Shown here piece after piece: positions 7,859 to 17,144 of a DNA stretch of 64,000 nucleotides. The notes under the pieces are model-generated. The model did not search any database. It worked only from the letters and a program-made list of their open reading frames with translations, and was not told the origin of the DNA. Positions within the stretch are counted from its first letter, which is position 1. Every line of letters begins with the position of its first letter. The stretch covers positions 1-64,000 of the forward strand of contig JADKAZ010000007.1 in the NCBI GenBank assembly GCA_016719015.1, read 5' to 3'. Both the position numbers and the translations under genes were made by a program. Source of the stretch: Chitinophagaceae bacterium (GTDB taxonomy: Bacteria > Bacteroidota > Bacteroidia > Chitinophagales > Chitinophagaceae).

Positions 7859-9382
7859 TTATTTTGTTTTTATGAATTCGTAAGGAGTAAATTCAACAAA
7901 GTCGGCCACCCGTACAGTAACAGATTTTATCTGCCCCTTTATGGTGGTAAAATTCCATTCCTTAATTCCATACAAAGGGTCGTTGAAAGTGGCAAGGAAT
8001 CGGCCAGGACCAAGTAGTTCAAGGTTTGCATGGCGGCCTTTGTGATGTTCAAACCGGGCGACTAATTTGTTTTGTTCTTTAGTGATCGTCATCAGGCCAT
8101 ACACATTATGTCTATAGGTGCCGGCATAGGCGTTTAGCGGCAAAACATCAGTTGCTGATGCTATCGTATCTTTCTTTTTGCGCAGCCATTCTACTGTTCC
8201 TTTTTGCTGGTTATCAGAATAACCAAGAAAAATTTTACTATAATTTCGATACGGCAAACCGAGGTACGCATCTTCTATTTCATTTCGCAATGCCTCAAAG
8301 AAACTATTAGCGTCTGTGTTGGTCAGCACAATGATGCCCAGTTTTTCTTCCGGCACTAAACAAACACTGGTAACAAATCCATTTACGCCGCCGGTATGTG
8401 CTACAATCTTTCTTCCTGCATATTCTTCTAGAAACCAGCCAAGCCCATACAAATTAAAATGAGCTTTATTGAACATGTGTCCGCCATCACCCATGATGGA
8501 ATGTGGTGTTCTTGTTTCTGCAATAGCAGCAGCAGGTATAATTTCTTTACCCCCCAGTTTTCCATTGTTCAATAGTGCTATCACCCATTTGCTCATATCA
8601 TTTGCAGATGAAGAAATACTTCCGGCAGGAGCCAGGTTATCAATATTGCCATATGGAATTTTTTTCAACTCACCCATTACTACAGTATGAGCAGCACTTT
8701 TATTATTCGCTGTTTTTATATCTTTTGATAATGCCAGGCTATTATTCATGCCCAACGGTTTGAATATCCTGTTCGTTATAAAATCAGCCCAGGATAGTCC
8801 CGTTACTTTAGGAATGATTTCTCCTGCCGTCATAAAAGCTGAATTGCAATAACCCCATTTGCTGCGGAAACCATACATCGGTTTGAGCTTGCCCATCTTC
8901 TCTCTCACTTCGGCTGTAGTAAGGTCGGAGTCGAAATACATAAAATCTCCCTGGAAGGTTTCAAAACCGAGACGGTGACAAAGAAGGTCCCTGATATTGG
9001 CTTCTTTAGCTACCCAGGGATCGTACAATTTAAAATCGGGCAGCCATTTTTGTACTTTATCATTCAGCGACATTTTTTTATCGCTATCAAGCATGGCTAA
9101 TGCTGTTGCAGTAAAAGCTTTACTGTTACTGCCTATCATGAACAACGTATTCTCGTCCACTTTATCATTGCTTCCGGCTTCCCGTACGCCATAACCTTTC
9201 ATCAATACAACTTTTCCATTCTTCACAACGCAAAGGGCTACACCGGGAATTTTCCACTCGGTCAGTGCCCTGTTTACATACGTATCTAAACTGTCTTTGA
9301 CAAAAGAAGGCAGCGAATCCGTTTGTGAAAAACCTTGATAAGAAAATAATACTGCAAGCAGTAAGGAGGTGAGCCGCTTCAT
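7859..9382 (-). CDS. serine hydrolase, beta-lactamase class C fold with C-terminal DUF3471-like domain
   Basis: 507 residues with a signal peptide ending at FSQ. Motifs: S85-N-S-K88, Y178-C-N180 (Cys in the middle of YxN) and H329-T-G-G332. The C-terminal part (ALNAYAGTYRHNVYGLMTI and GRFLATFNDPLYGIKEWNF) fits a DUF3471-type domain. It is a paralogue in fold, not a recent duplicate, of the lipoprotein hydrolase at 5236-6630. Being periplasmic, it probably acts on an ester or peptide substrate; no substrate can be inferred. It heads the group with M19 downstream. Confidence 0.88.
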   Translation of the reverse strand: MKRLTSLLLAVLFSYQGFSQTDSLPSFVKDSLDTYVNRALTEWKIPGVALCVVKNGKVVLMKGYGVREAGSNDKVDENTLFMIGSNSKAFTATALAMLDSDKKMSLNDKVQKWLPDFKLYDPWVAKEANIRDLLCHRLGFETFQGDFMYFDSDLTTAEVREKMGKLKPMYGFRSKWGYCNSAFMTAGEIIPKVTGLSWADFITNRIFKPLGMNNSLALSKDIKTANNKSAAHTVVMGELKKIPYGNIDNLAPAGSISSSANDMSKWVIALLNNGKLGGKEIIPAAAIAETRTPHSIMGDGGHMFNKAHFNLYGLGWFLEEYAGRKIVAHTGGVNGFVTSVCLVPEEKLGIIVLTNTDANSFFEALRNEIEDAYLGLPYRNYSKIFLGYSDNQQKGTVEWLRKKKDTIASATDVLPLNAYAGTYRHNVYGLMTITKEQNKLVARFEHHKGRHANLELLGPGRFLATFNDPLYGIKEWNFTTIKGQIKSVTVRVADFVEFTPYEFIKTK

Positions 9383-9461
9383 AGCAAGTAGTGTTGGTTA
9401 AAAAATCAGTAGGGAAATTACTTTTCTTTTAGCACTTACTCACTATAAAATAGGGGACTTA

Positions 9462-10220
9462 TTATTCTTCCTCTTCTTTTAGCCAGGCTTCGGGCATCAG
9501 GCCTCTTTTATACCGGAAGAAAGCGGTTTTGATGTAATACTGAAAATCGTACTCTCCCGCCATTTTGGTAAAAGTGAAAGATGGCCGGTAGATGCGCATA
9601 AAACTATCAAGTTCGCCTCCGTCTAAAAGCGTTAACCGGCGTACCAGTGCTTTGTTGAAGCGATGGTCAATGAATTTATCCTGTTCATCCAGCACCAGCC
9701 TGCGCTGGAAAGAAGCAAGGCTCCGGTTTCGTTTGAAGCGGAACATGTTGATGATTTCATCGAGGTCAAAACCCACACCCATACCGGTGATGGAGGGTTT
9801 TATTTTAGGTTTCTCGTAGTTGAAAATTTTCGCATAGTCCACCCTGTTCTGGATGGAGTCCTGTTTATAATTCCGGGGCCTGATCTTTACTTCTTTCAAC
9901 GTTGGCACATTTACCTGGAGTGAAATATCAAAACTTAATGGACTGTATATTTTCAGCACCGGAAATTTTATGGTGGGTTTGTTCAGGTAGCTGAACCAGA
10001 TAGAATCTTTCTCCGTCACTTCTATTTCGTAATAACCGTCGGCATTTGTAACCGTGCCTTTACCTGAGGTTGATAATACACTCACTGCCTCCAGCGGATA
10101 ATTGCGGGAGCTGTCGTACACCATTCCCCGTATGGTATAGGTTTGGGCAGTGGCTGAATAATCAGCTACCAATAAAAAAACAATGAATAAGGATGCTATG
10201 TAGAAAATGCGCCGGTACAA
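9462..10220 (-). CDS. secreted protein with CarboxypepD_reg-like N-terminal domain
   Basis: 252 residues. After a signal peptide (cleavage near SATAQ) comes YTIRGMVYDSSRNYPLEAVS, followed by TVTNADGYYEIEV, the standard pattern of the carboxypeptidase regulatory-like beta-sandwich (CarbopepD_reg_2) found at the N-termini of TonB receptors and many small Bacteroidota envelope proteins. The C-terminal half (KIRPRNYKQDSIQNRVDYAK, then FNKALVRRLTLLDGGELDSF) is typical of short free-standing members of unknown function. It lies between purN and the hydrolase genes; 79 bases separate it from the latter. Confidence 0.75.
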   Translation of the reverse strand: MYRRIFYIASLFIVFLLVADYSATAQTYTIRGMVYDSSRNYPLEAVSVLSTSGKGTVTNADGYYEIEVTEKDSIWFSYLNKPTIKFPVLKIYSPLSFDISLQVNVPTLKEVKIRPRNYKQDSIQNRVDYAKIFNYEKPKIKPSITGMGVGFDLDEIINMFRFKRNRSLASFQRRLVLDEQDKFIDHRFNKALVRRLTLLDGGELDSFMRIYRPSFTFTKMAGEYDFQYYIKTAFFRYKRGLMPEAWLKEEEE

Positions 10221-10267
10221 AATATTTTAATTGGCAGCAAGTAACGAAACTAAATGCAAAAGGTTCT

Positions 10268-10885
10268 TTAAAGTGGCTTAATTCCTGAAATGAGTTGTTC
10301 AATCACCCGGGGAAAATGTGCATGTTCCAGTGCAGCTACCCGTTTTGCCAGGGAAGCAGCCGTGTCGTTTGTAAGTACCGGACAAGTGGCCTGGAAAATA
10401 ATATGTCCATGGTCATATACTTCATCTACATAGTGTATAGTGATGCCGCTTTCAGTTTCTTTGTTATCTAATACTGCCTGGTGTACGTATTGGCCATACA
10501 TGCCCTTGCCACCGTACTTTGGCAACAAGGCAGGATGAATATTGATAATTCTGCCAGGAAATGCTTTGATTAGAGTGACTGGAATTTTCCAGAGAAAACC
10601 AGCCAATACAATAAAATCAATTTCTTTTTCTTTCAACTCCTTTATATAGGCATCAACCCGGAAGAATTTTTCTTTTTCAATTAGAAGGCAAGGAATATTT
10701 TCTCTGGCTGCTATTTTTACTACCCCTGCATCCGGCTTATTACAAACAATTAAAGCAACTTCGATAAGAGGATTCTGTTCTCCCTTCTCCACAGAGTGGA
10801 GAGGGGTTGGGGGTGAGGTAAAATGATCAATGATTTGGGCAGCATTACTACCAGCCCCGGAAGCAAAAACAGCAATTTTTTTCAC
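10268..10885 (-). CDS. purN: phosphoribosylglycinamide formyltransferase (PurN)
   Basis: 205 residues. It transfers a formyl group from 10-formyl-THF to GAR in purine synthesis. The catalytic set is visible: INIHPALLPKYGGKGMYG (Asn and His) and the aspartate in YVDEVYDHGH. N-terminal ASGAGSNAAQIIDHF is the phosphate-binding loop region. Between DHF and PLIEVALIVCNKPDAG lie about 16 extra residues (TSPPTPLHSVEKGEQN) encoded by a palindromic repeat; in most PurN proteins this loop is only a few residues. The protein should still fold, as the insertion is in a surface loop after the first helix (inference). Confidence 0.93.
   Translation of the reverse strand: MKKIAVFASGAGSNAAQIIDHFTSPPTPLHSVEKGEQNPLIEVALIVCNKPDAGVVKIAARENIPCLLIEKEKFFRVDAYIKELKEKEIDFIVLAGFLWKIPVTLIKAFPGRIINIHPALLPKYGGKGMYGQYVHQAVLDNKETESGITIHYVDEVYDHGHIIFQATCPVLTNDTAASLAKRVAALEHAHFPRVIEQLISGIKPL
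10782..10821. repeat. GC-rich palindromic repeat inside purN, copy 2
   Basis: Arms 10782-10792 and 10796-10806 pair over 11 positions with one G-T pair around the loop AGA, followed by GGTTGGGGGTGAGGT. The minus strand carries CCTCACCCCCAACCCCTC, matching the copies at 7304 and 24197. It encodes the extra PurN loop without breaking the frame. Confidence 0.7.
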
Positions 10886-11017
10886 CCGGCAAATATAATC
10901 TGCCTAACTTGATGCAATGAAATAAACCATAAAAATTTTCGGGCAATTTATTTTAATCAGCGAGATAATTTTTATGTTTTATAACATGTGGCAAATTCAA
11001 ATTGCAAAAATTAACAC

Positions 11018-11944
11018 ATGAAACAATTCATCTTTTTCATTGGTATTTTATTAGCAGCCTTTATTACTGTTGCACAACCCTGTGTATCAATAGTGACACC
11101 ACAGCTTTCTGAAAACACCCGAAAAGATTTTGAACAAAAATTATCTGTTGCAAAAACGGAGTATGAAAAAGATACTCTTAATGCGGATGCAATAATATGG
11201 TATGGAAGAAGAACTGCTTATCTCGGCGGGTATATGAAGGCCATTGACATTTTTTCCAGGGGAATCAGTATTCATCCCGGTGATGCCCGTCTGTACAGAC
11301 ACAGAGGTCATCGTTATATTACTGTTCGTTGTTTCGATAAAGCAATTGCTGATTTTAAAAAAGCAGCAGCGTTAATAAAAGACAAGCCAGATGAAGTGGA
11401 ACCGGATGGCTTGCCCAACGCAAAAAATATTCCTACCAGTACGCTGCAATCAAATATCTGGTATCACCTTGGCTTGGCTTATTTTCTGAAAGGTGAATAT
11501 GAGAAAGCAGAAAGTGCCTATTTTAATGGACTTGCGGTATCAAAAAATGATGATATGTATGTGGCAATGGCGAACTGGTTGCACATTACCCTTTTGATGC
11601 AGGTAAAGCTGGAACAAGCTGACAGTGTGTTTAACACTATTAGCCGGACGCCTCAGCTTATAGAAAATACTGACTACAATACGGTCCTTTATTTTTATGT
11701 TCACCGACCCGCAGTTAATGAAATCGACCGTTACACCAATGCTGTATTAATGCGTACAGTAAAGGAACAGGATACAATGAGTGTGAGTGCTGCCACTATC
11801 TATTTTGGCGCAGGATATTATGCCTGGTTGAGAGGAATGCCTGAAAAAGCCAACTTATTTTTGGAAAAGGCTATAGCCACTAACCAGTGGTCATCCTTTG
11901 GCTATATTGCGGCCGAAACTTATTTGAAGAAATGGAAAAAATAA
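11018..11944 (+). CDS. secreted TPR protein
   Basis: 308 residues with a signal peptide (cleavage near ITVAQ). Tetratricopeptide-like units are visible: WYGRRTAYLGGYMKAIDIFS, HRGHRYITVRCFDKAIADFK and WYHLGLAYFLKGEYEKAESA. Such repeats bind partner proteins; no enzymatic motif is present. It stands alone on the plus strand between minus-strand genes, with a 132-base AT-rich upstream gap that must hold its promoter, although I see no strong TAnnTTTG box there. It ends 1 base from the stop of the convergent gene 11946-12239. Confidence 0.75.
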   Translation: MKQFIFFIGILLAAFITVAQPCVSIVTPQLSENTRKDFEQKLSVAKTEYEKDTLNADAIIWYGRRTAYLGGYMKAIDIFSRGISIHPGDARLYRHRGHRYITVRCFDKAIADFKKAAALIKDKPDEVEPDGLPNAKNIPTSTLQSNIWYHLGLAYFLKGEYEKAESAYFNGLAVSKNDDMYVAMANWLHITLLMQVKLEQADSVFNTISRTPQLIENTDYNTVLYFYVHRPAVNEIDRYTNAVLMRTVKEQDTMSVSAATIYFGAGYYAWLRGMPEKANLFLEKAIATNQWSSFGYIAAETYLKKWKK

Positions 11945-11945
11945 A

Positions 11946-12239
11946 TCAGGCTTCATTTTTTTTCCCCAATCCCATTTTTTCCCCGATTTTCCGGATGTAC
12001 TTTATAAAGAATGAAAACTGGCCAAAGGGAATACTAACAATCAGTACTGCCATTGGCCAGATGATGGTAATGAGTAGTATATAAATGACTGCCCAGAGCC
12101 AGTCTTGTTGAATGGACAACGCATTCATAATTTTTTTTCCGGCAAAACCAGTTGCGCTGCCGCCAATAGCAAAAGTGCAGAGTATAAGTGCCAGTTGAAG
12201 GCCGCCAACCTTCCATTTTTTTTGTAATCTCTCAAACAT
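11946..12239 (-). CDS. small membrane protein, DUF6787-like
   Basis: 97 residues: basic start FERLQKKWKV, two membrane segments (about residues 14-34 and 46-70) and a basic tail FFIKYIRKIGEKMGLGKK. The pattern, with W..PIAVL and SIPFGQFSFF between helix and tail, is that of a small conserved Bacteroidota family that I believe is DUF6787 (from memory, not searched). Function unknown. Confidence 0.7.
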   Translation of the reverse strand: MFERLQKKWKVGGLQLALILCTFAIGGSATGFAGKKIMNALSIQQDWLWAVIYILLITIIWPMAVLIVSIPFGQFSFFIKYIRKIGEKMGLGKKNEA

Positions 12240-12420
12240 GAATAATCTTGAGGCGCAAAAGTGCAGAAAAAACGTTCAACTTTTTACGGAAAAGTCAGAT
12301 CTGTTGAAGTTAACCCCAATGTTGACCAATTTATGACAAACAAATTTCTCCGGGTAGTGAAAATCTCTTTATTTCGGCTGAAAGGCAGGCTGGTAGGGGC
12401 TCAAAAAAAAGTTAAACCCA

Positions 12421-12453
12421 TTGTCTTTTTGTTAACTTCCTGACTTATTTTTG
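12421..12453 (+). promoter_or_regulatory. candidate Bacteroidota promoter of the act cluster
   Basis: TATTTTTG at 12446-12453 fits the -7 box TAnnTTTG. A TTG at 12421-12423 lies 22 bases upstream, slightly farther than ideal. The start site would fall near 12458, about 40 bases before the actA start. The rest of 12240-12420 shows no gene. Confidence 0.4.
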
Positions 12454-12494
12454 CGCCCACGAACGGATTTTATCCACATTTTTCAGCATCAATT

Positions 12495-13775
12495 GTGTCT
12501 ATGATTCCTTGTAAACCAATGGCCAGAAAACTTACGCTGTTTGTACTTTCATTAGTTGTTTCTTCAACAATCAATACTATATCGGCACAGGATGTAGCAG
12601 CAGGCAAAGCCCTGTTTATGGGTAAATGTGCCAGTTGTCACCAGGTTTTAAAAGCGGGTACGGGACCTGCCCTGGCGGGCCTTGAAGGAAGACACAAATG
12701 GTCCGACCACAATGAGTTATTAAAATGGATTAATAATCCAGCCGGGTATATGGCTTCCGACGCTTATACCCAGGGCCTGAAAGCCCAGTATGGTTCCATG
12801 ATGTCGGGTTTTCCGGAAATTACATTAAAAGATGTAGGTGATATTGTAGCATATATAAATAGTGCGGCTGTTCCGGTTGTTGATAAAATTCCTCCTGGTG
12901 GGCCGGAACCGGCCAAAGGCAATTCCAATGCGGTCATTTTCGGTGTTATTTCTCTTATCCTCGGCATTATCGCCCTGATACTGATGCAGGTGAACAGTAA
13001 CCTGAAGAAGATGAGTGATGATGCGGAAGGTATCACCCGTCCTGATCCAGTTCCTGCTTACCGCAATAAAGTATATATCGCAATGGCCGCCATTATTTTC
13101 TTTGTAGTGGGTGGTTACCTGGTATCAAAAGGAGCTATTGGCTTGGGTCGCCAGACAAATTATCAACCTGTTCAGCCGATTTATTATTCCCATAAAGTAC
13201 ATGCCGGTATTAACCAGATTAGCTGTTTATACTGCCATGGCGCTGCCTGGGACAGCAAACATGCTGCTATTCCTTCTGTAAATACTTGTATGAATTGTCA
13301 TAAGGCAATTAACGAGTATGTAAAAGGTCCAAAATTGTATGATGAAAGTGGCAATGAAATAAATGGTACGCTGGAAATAGAAAAATTATACAAGTATGCA
13401 GGCTTTGATCCCAAGAACCCGACGAAGTGGGATCCAACCAAATCAAAACCTATTGAATGGGTTAAAATTCATAACCTGCCGGACCATGTTTACTTTAATC
13501 ACTCACAACATATCAGAGCCGGTAAGGTACAATGCCAAAGCTGTCATGGTGAAATAACTGCCATGGATGAAGTAAAGCAAGTATCTGAATTAAGCATGGG
13601 TTGGTGTGTAAACTGTCACAGAGAAACAAAAGTTGACTTTAATTACAGCGAAGGCAAGGGCAACAAATTTTATAGTATTTACGAGAAGTTTCATAACGAC
13701 ATAAAGAACAAAAAAATGGATAGTGTGACCGTGAAAGATATCGGTGGTTTGGAATGTCAGAAATGTCACTATTAA
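12495..13775 (+). CDS. actA: ACIII subunit ActA, multiheme cytochrome c
   Basis: 426 residues; MARKLTLFVLSL at codon 9 (12519) is an equally good or better start because it opens the signal peptide. Six CxxCH heme sites are visible: CASCH (45-49), CLYCH (244-248), CMNCH (265-269), CQSCH (347-351), CVNCH (371-375) and CQKCH (421-425). The first belongs to an N-terminal mono-heme domain, followed by two membrane segments (about 149-165 and 195-211), then the pentaheme domain typical of ActA. It is the first gene of the alternative complex III cluster and passes electrons from the quinol site towards ActE or the oxidase. Confidence 0.92.
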   Translation: MSMIPCKPMARKLTLFVLSLVVSSTINTISAQDVAAGKALFMGKCASCHQVLKAGTGPALAGLEGRHKWSDHNELLKWINNPAGYMASDAYTQGLKAQYGSMMSGFPEITLKDVGDIVAYINSAAVPVVDKIPPGGPEPAKGNSNAVIFGVISLILGIIALILMQVNSNLKKMSDDAEGITRPDPVPAYRNKVYIAMAAIIFFVVGGYLVSKGAIGLGRQTNYQPVQPIYYSHKVHAGINQISCLYCHGAAWDSKHAAIPSVNTCMNCHKAINEYVKGPKLYDESGNEINGTLEIEKLYKYAGFDPKNPTKWDPTKSKPIEWVKIHNLPDHVYFNHSQHIRAGKVQCQSCHGEITAMDEVKQVSELSMGWCVNCHRETKVDFNYSEGKGNKFYSIYEKFHNDIKNKKMDSVTVKDIGGLECQKCHY

Positions 13776-13876
13776 CAACAATTGAACTAATTCGCAAATG
13801 AGAAAATTTGAAAATGAAATGGCCATTATATAAGTGGACACATTTTCAAATTGTTTAATTTTCTAATTTTCAAATT

Positions 13877-16800
13877 ATGGCTAAGTATTGGCAAAGTTTC
13901 GGAGAGGTGAATGACCCGGAAAACCTTAAAAAACTGTCCCAGGACGAGTTTCAGGAGGAATTACCTTTTGAAGGGTTTGACGATAAAGGCCTGATTGATG
14001 CCAAGGCTCCCCGCAGGGATTTTTTAAAATATCTCGGTTTCAGTACCGCTGCTGCTACCCTGGCCGCAAGTTGTAAGGTTCCGGTAAGAAAAGTTATTCC
14101 TTATGCCAATAAGCCAGAGAACCTAATTCCCGGCGTAGCTAATTATTATGCTACTACTTATGTGCAGGATGGCGATGTAATACCGGTTATTGCGAAAGTT
14201 AGAGACGGCCGTCCTATTAAAATTGACGGAAACCCATCAGCCTCTTATACACTCGGAGGTACTTCTGCCCGTTCTCAAGCTTCAGTACTTGATTTATATG
14301 ATATGTACCGGGCCAAATTCCCGCTGCATAAAGTAAAAGATAAATTTGAAGAGGTTCCGTCGTTCGAAGCGTTTGATAAAATGGTGGGTGATGCTGTAAA
14401 AGCAGCAGGCGGTTCAATTGTATTGCTCACATCAAGTATTGTTTCTCCTTCTACAAAAGATATCATTGCTAAGTTTCCGAACTTAAAGCATGTTCAATAC
14501 GACGCTGTTTCTTACAGCGGTATGTTGCTGGCCAATGAAGCCAGCGGCTTTGGAAGAAAACTTCCTTCTTATGATTTTGGTGCAGCTAAAGTTGTGGTAA
14601 GTCTTGGTGCCGATTTCCTCGGTACCTGGCTCAGCCCGGTTGAGTTTGCCAAAGCCTATTCCAAAGGAAGAAAGATCGATGAGAAGAATCCTTCCATGAG
14701 CAAACATTATCATTTCGAAGGTCATTTAAGCATGACAGGTTCAAATGCTGATGAAAGATTCACCCATCGTCCTTCTGAAACAGGTGCTGTTGCGCTGGCA
14801 TTATTAGCAGCTGTTAATGGTGGCACTGCCTCAGTAGCGGATGCTAAACTGAAAGCAGGAATTGAAAAGGCAGCAGCAGACCTCAAAGCTCACAATGGTG
14901 CAGCACTTGTAGTTTGCGGCAGCAACGATAAAAATGTACAGATTATTGTAAATGCCATCAATGCCGCAATCGGTGCAAATGGTACAACCATAAACTGGAG
15001 TCTGCCTGTTAATTACCGCCAGGGAATTGACAGCGACATGGTTGACCTGATTGCACAAATGGAAGCCGGTACAGTTGGAACACTGATGATACAGGGTGCT
15101 AATCCTGCTTACAACTATTATGATGCTGATAAATTCAAAGCCGCATTAAAGAAAGTGAAAGTGGCCGTTTCATTCAATGAAAAAATGGATGAAACAACAG
15201 AGCTCTGCGAATACATTATTCCTAATCATCACTACCTGGAAAGCTGGGGTGATGCAGAACCTAAAGCAGGATTTATAAGTTTTCAGCAGCCAACCATTTA
15301 CCCGTTATTTAAAACCCGTCCGTTCCAGACATCTTTATTAAGATGGAGTGGCAGTACACAGGACTACGAAACATATTTCAAAGAGTACTGGGTTGGTAAG
15401 TTGGGTTCAGAAACAGCTTTCAACGAAGCGTTACAAAATGGTGTAAAAGAAACTCCTGCTACCACCGGTGCCGGTTCATACACTGGCGGCGCAGTAGCAG
15501 CAGCCACTTCCGCTATTGAGGCATATCCAAAAGCCAGTGGCAGCGAAGTAGTGTTGTATCAAAAAGTTTCTATCGGAACAGGTTCACAAGCAGGAAACCC
15601 CTGGTTACAGGAAATGCCTGACCCGGTTTCAAAAGCAACATGGGATAACTATGCGTTGATCTCCATGAAGAAAGCAGAAGAACTGGGTATAAAGCTGAAT
15701 ACAGATTACGAATATTATCCGCAAAAACCTGTTATTACTTTTACCATTGGTAAAAAGGAAGTTGACTTGCCTATTCTTGTGCTTCCCGGTATGAATGCAG
15801 ATACTATTGCTATTGCAGTTGGTTATGGAAGAAGTGAGGCCATGGGTGTTACCGCAGCAGGAATTGGTACCAATGCATATCCTTTTGCCGTATATAATGG
15901 AACCACCATTGACAATTATGTAACGGGGGTAAAAGCCGCTAACCAGGGTAAACCATCATATAAAATTGCACAAACTCAAATACATAACTCTTACGAAGAC
16001 CGTAAAGAAGTTGTAAGAGAAACAACCATCGCCTCTTTCAAAAAAGCACCGAATGTAATTCCTGATTATAGTGAGGAGCTGAAGGATGCATACTATAAGA
16101 ATTCGAATGATGATTTTCGCCAGGCTACTTTGTATCCGCAGCATGAACAACCGGGTATCAAATGGGGAATGAACATAGATATGAACGCCTGCTTCGGTTG
16201 TGGCGCCTGCGTAGTATCCTGCCATGCAGAGAATAACGTATCTGTTGTTGGTAAAAGAGAAGTACTCCGTTACCATGATATGCACTGGCTGCGTATCGAC
16301 CGTTATTTTATCAGCGATGATAAAAATCCTGATGAACTGAAGGGAGTTGTATTCCAGCCGATGCTATGTCAGCATTGTGATAATGCGCCTTGTGAGAATG
16401 TTTGTCCTGTTGCGGCAACGAATCACAGCAGCGAAGGATTGAACCAAATGACGTATAACCGTTGTATCGGTACAAGATATTGCGCCAATAACTGTCCGTT
16501 CAAAGTGCGGAGGTTTAACTGGGCCGATTATACAGGAGCTGATAGCTTCCCGAATAACCGTGACCAGCAGTTGGTCGGTAAGCTGGATTCTGTGATAGAG
16601 CAAATGAACGATGACCTTACAAGAATGGTGTTGAACCCTGATGTTACCGTTCGTTCAAGAGGTGTTATTGAAAAATGTTCTTTCTGTGTACAGAAATTAC
16701 AAGCTGCCAAATTAGATGCGAAGAAAGAGAACAGGATGCTGAAAGATGGAGATGCAAAAACTGCTTGCCAGACTGCTTGTCCTGCTGATGCCATTGTTTT

Positions 16801-17059
16801 TGGTAATGCACATGATAAAGAAAGCCAGTTGACAAAGATCCGTCAAGAAAATACACAGCGTAGTTTCCATGTACTGGAGCAATTGCATGTGTTGCCTAAT
16901 ATTACCTATCTCGCCAAAGTGAGAAATTCAGATGAGATAGATGAACATTGGGCAGGAGCACATGGAGAAGAGCATAAAGAAGAGGGGCATAAAGAAGAAG
17001 GCCACAAAGCTGACAGCACACTGCCATCAGCGGTAAAGCCGGAAGAAGCGCAACATTAA
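13877..17059 (+). CDS. actB: ACIII subunit ActB, molybdopterin-oxidoreductase-like/iron-sulfur fusion
   Basis: 1060 residues. The N-terminus has a Tat-type RRDFLKYLGFS followed by AAASC, which may be a lipobox. Residues about 60-740 resemble a molybdopterin oxidoreductase that has lost its cofactor, as in all ActB proteins. The C-terminal part is a ferredoxin-like domain with four Cys clusters: CFGCGACVVSC, CQHCDNAPCENVC, CIGTRYCANNC and CSFCVQKL...CQTAC, expected to hold three 4Fe-4S and one 3Fe-4S centre. The last 30 residues are rich in His, Glu and Lys (HKEEGHKEEGHK), an unusual tail that might bind metal. It takes part in electron transfer within ACIII on the periplasmic face. Confidence 0.95.
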   Translation: MAKYWQSFGEVNDPENLKKLSQDEFQEELPFEGFDDKGLIDAKAPRRDFLKYLGFSTAAATLAASCKVPVRKVIPYANKPENLIPGVANYYATTYVQDGDVIPVIAKVRDGRPIKIDGNPSASYTLGGTSARSQASVLDLYDMYRAKFPLHKVKDKFEEVPSFEAFDKMVGDAVKAAGGSIVLLTSSIVSPSTKDIIAKFPNLKHVQYDAVSYSGMLLANEASGFGRKLPSYDFGAAKVVVSLGADFLGTWLSPVEFAKAYSKGRKIDEKNPSMSKHYHFEGHLSMTGSNADERFTHRPSETGAVALALLAAVNGGTASVADAKLKAGIEKAAADLKAHNGAALVVCGSNDKNVQIIVNAINAAIGANGTTINWSLPVNYRQGIDSDMVDLIAQMEAGTVGTLMIQGANPAYNYYDADKFKAALKKVKVAVSFNEKMDETTELCEYIIPNHHYLESWGDAEPKAGFISFQQPTIYPLFKTRPFQTSLLRWSGSTQDYETYFKEYWVGKLGSETAFNEALQNGVKETPATTGAGSYTGGAVAAATSAIEAYPKASGSEVVLYQKVSIGTGSQAGNPWLQEMPDPVSKATWDNYALISMKKAEELGIKLNTDYEYYPQKPVITFTIGKKEVDLPILVLPGMNADTIAIAVGYGRSEAMGVTAAGIGTNAYPFAVYNGTTIDNYVTGVKAANQGKPSYKIAQTQIHNSYEDRKEVVRETTIASFKKAPNVIPDYSEELKDAYYKNSNDDFRQATLYPQHEQPGIKWGMNIDMNACFGCGACVVSCHAENNVSVVGKREVLRYHDMHWLRIDRYFISDDKNPDELKGVVFQPMLCQHCDNAPCENVCPVAATNHSSEGLNQMTYNRCIGTRYCANNCPFKVRRFNWADYTGADSFPNNRDQQLVGKLDSVIEQMNDDLTRMVLNPDVTVRSRGVIEKCSFCVQKLQAAKLDAKKENRMLKDGDAKTACQTACPADAIVFGNAHDKESQLTKIRQENTQRSFHVLEQLHVLPNITYLAKVRNSDEIDEHWAGAHGEEHKEEGHKEEGHKADSTLPSAVKPEEAQH

Positions 17060-17144
17060 GAATACGACAGTAAAGAAAGTTTTGAATAAATAACGAAAAG
17101 TCCGATTCCGGTTTAGACGGAGAAAGACTAAAAGCTAAACTAAC

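Noticed and set aside
5236..9382. Beta-lactam resistance genes
   Set aside because: The SxxK/YxN/HxGG set occurs in many esterases and peptidases; nothing here shows beta-lactamase activity.
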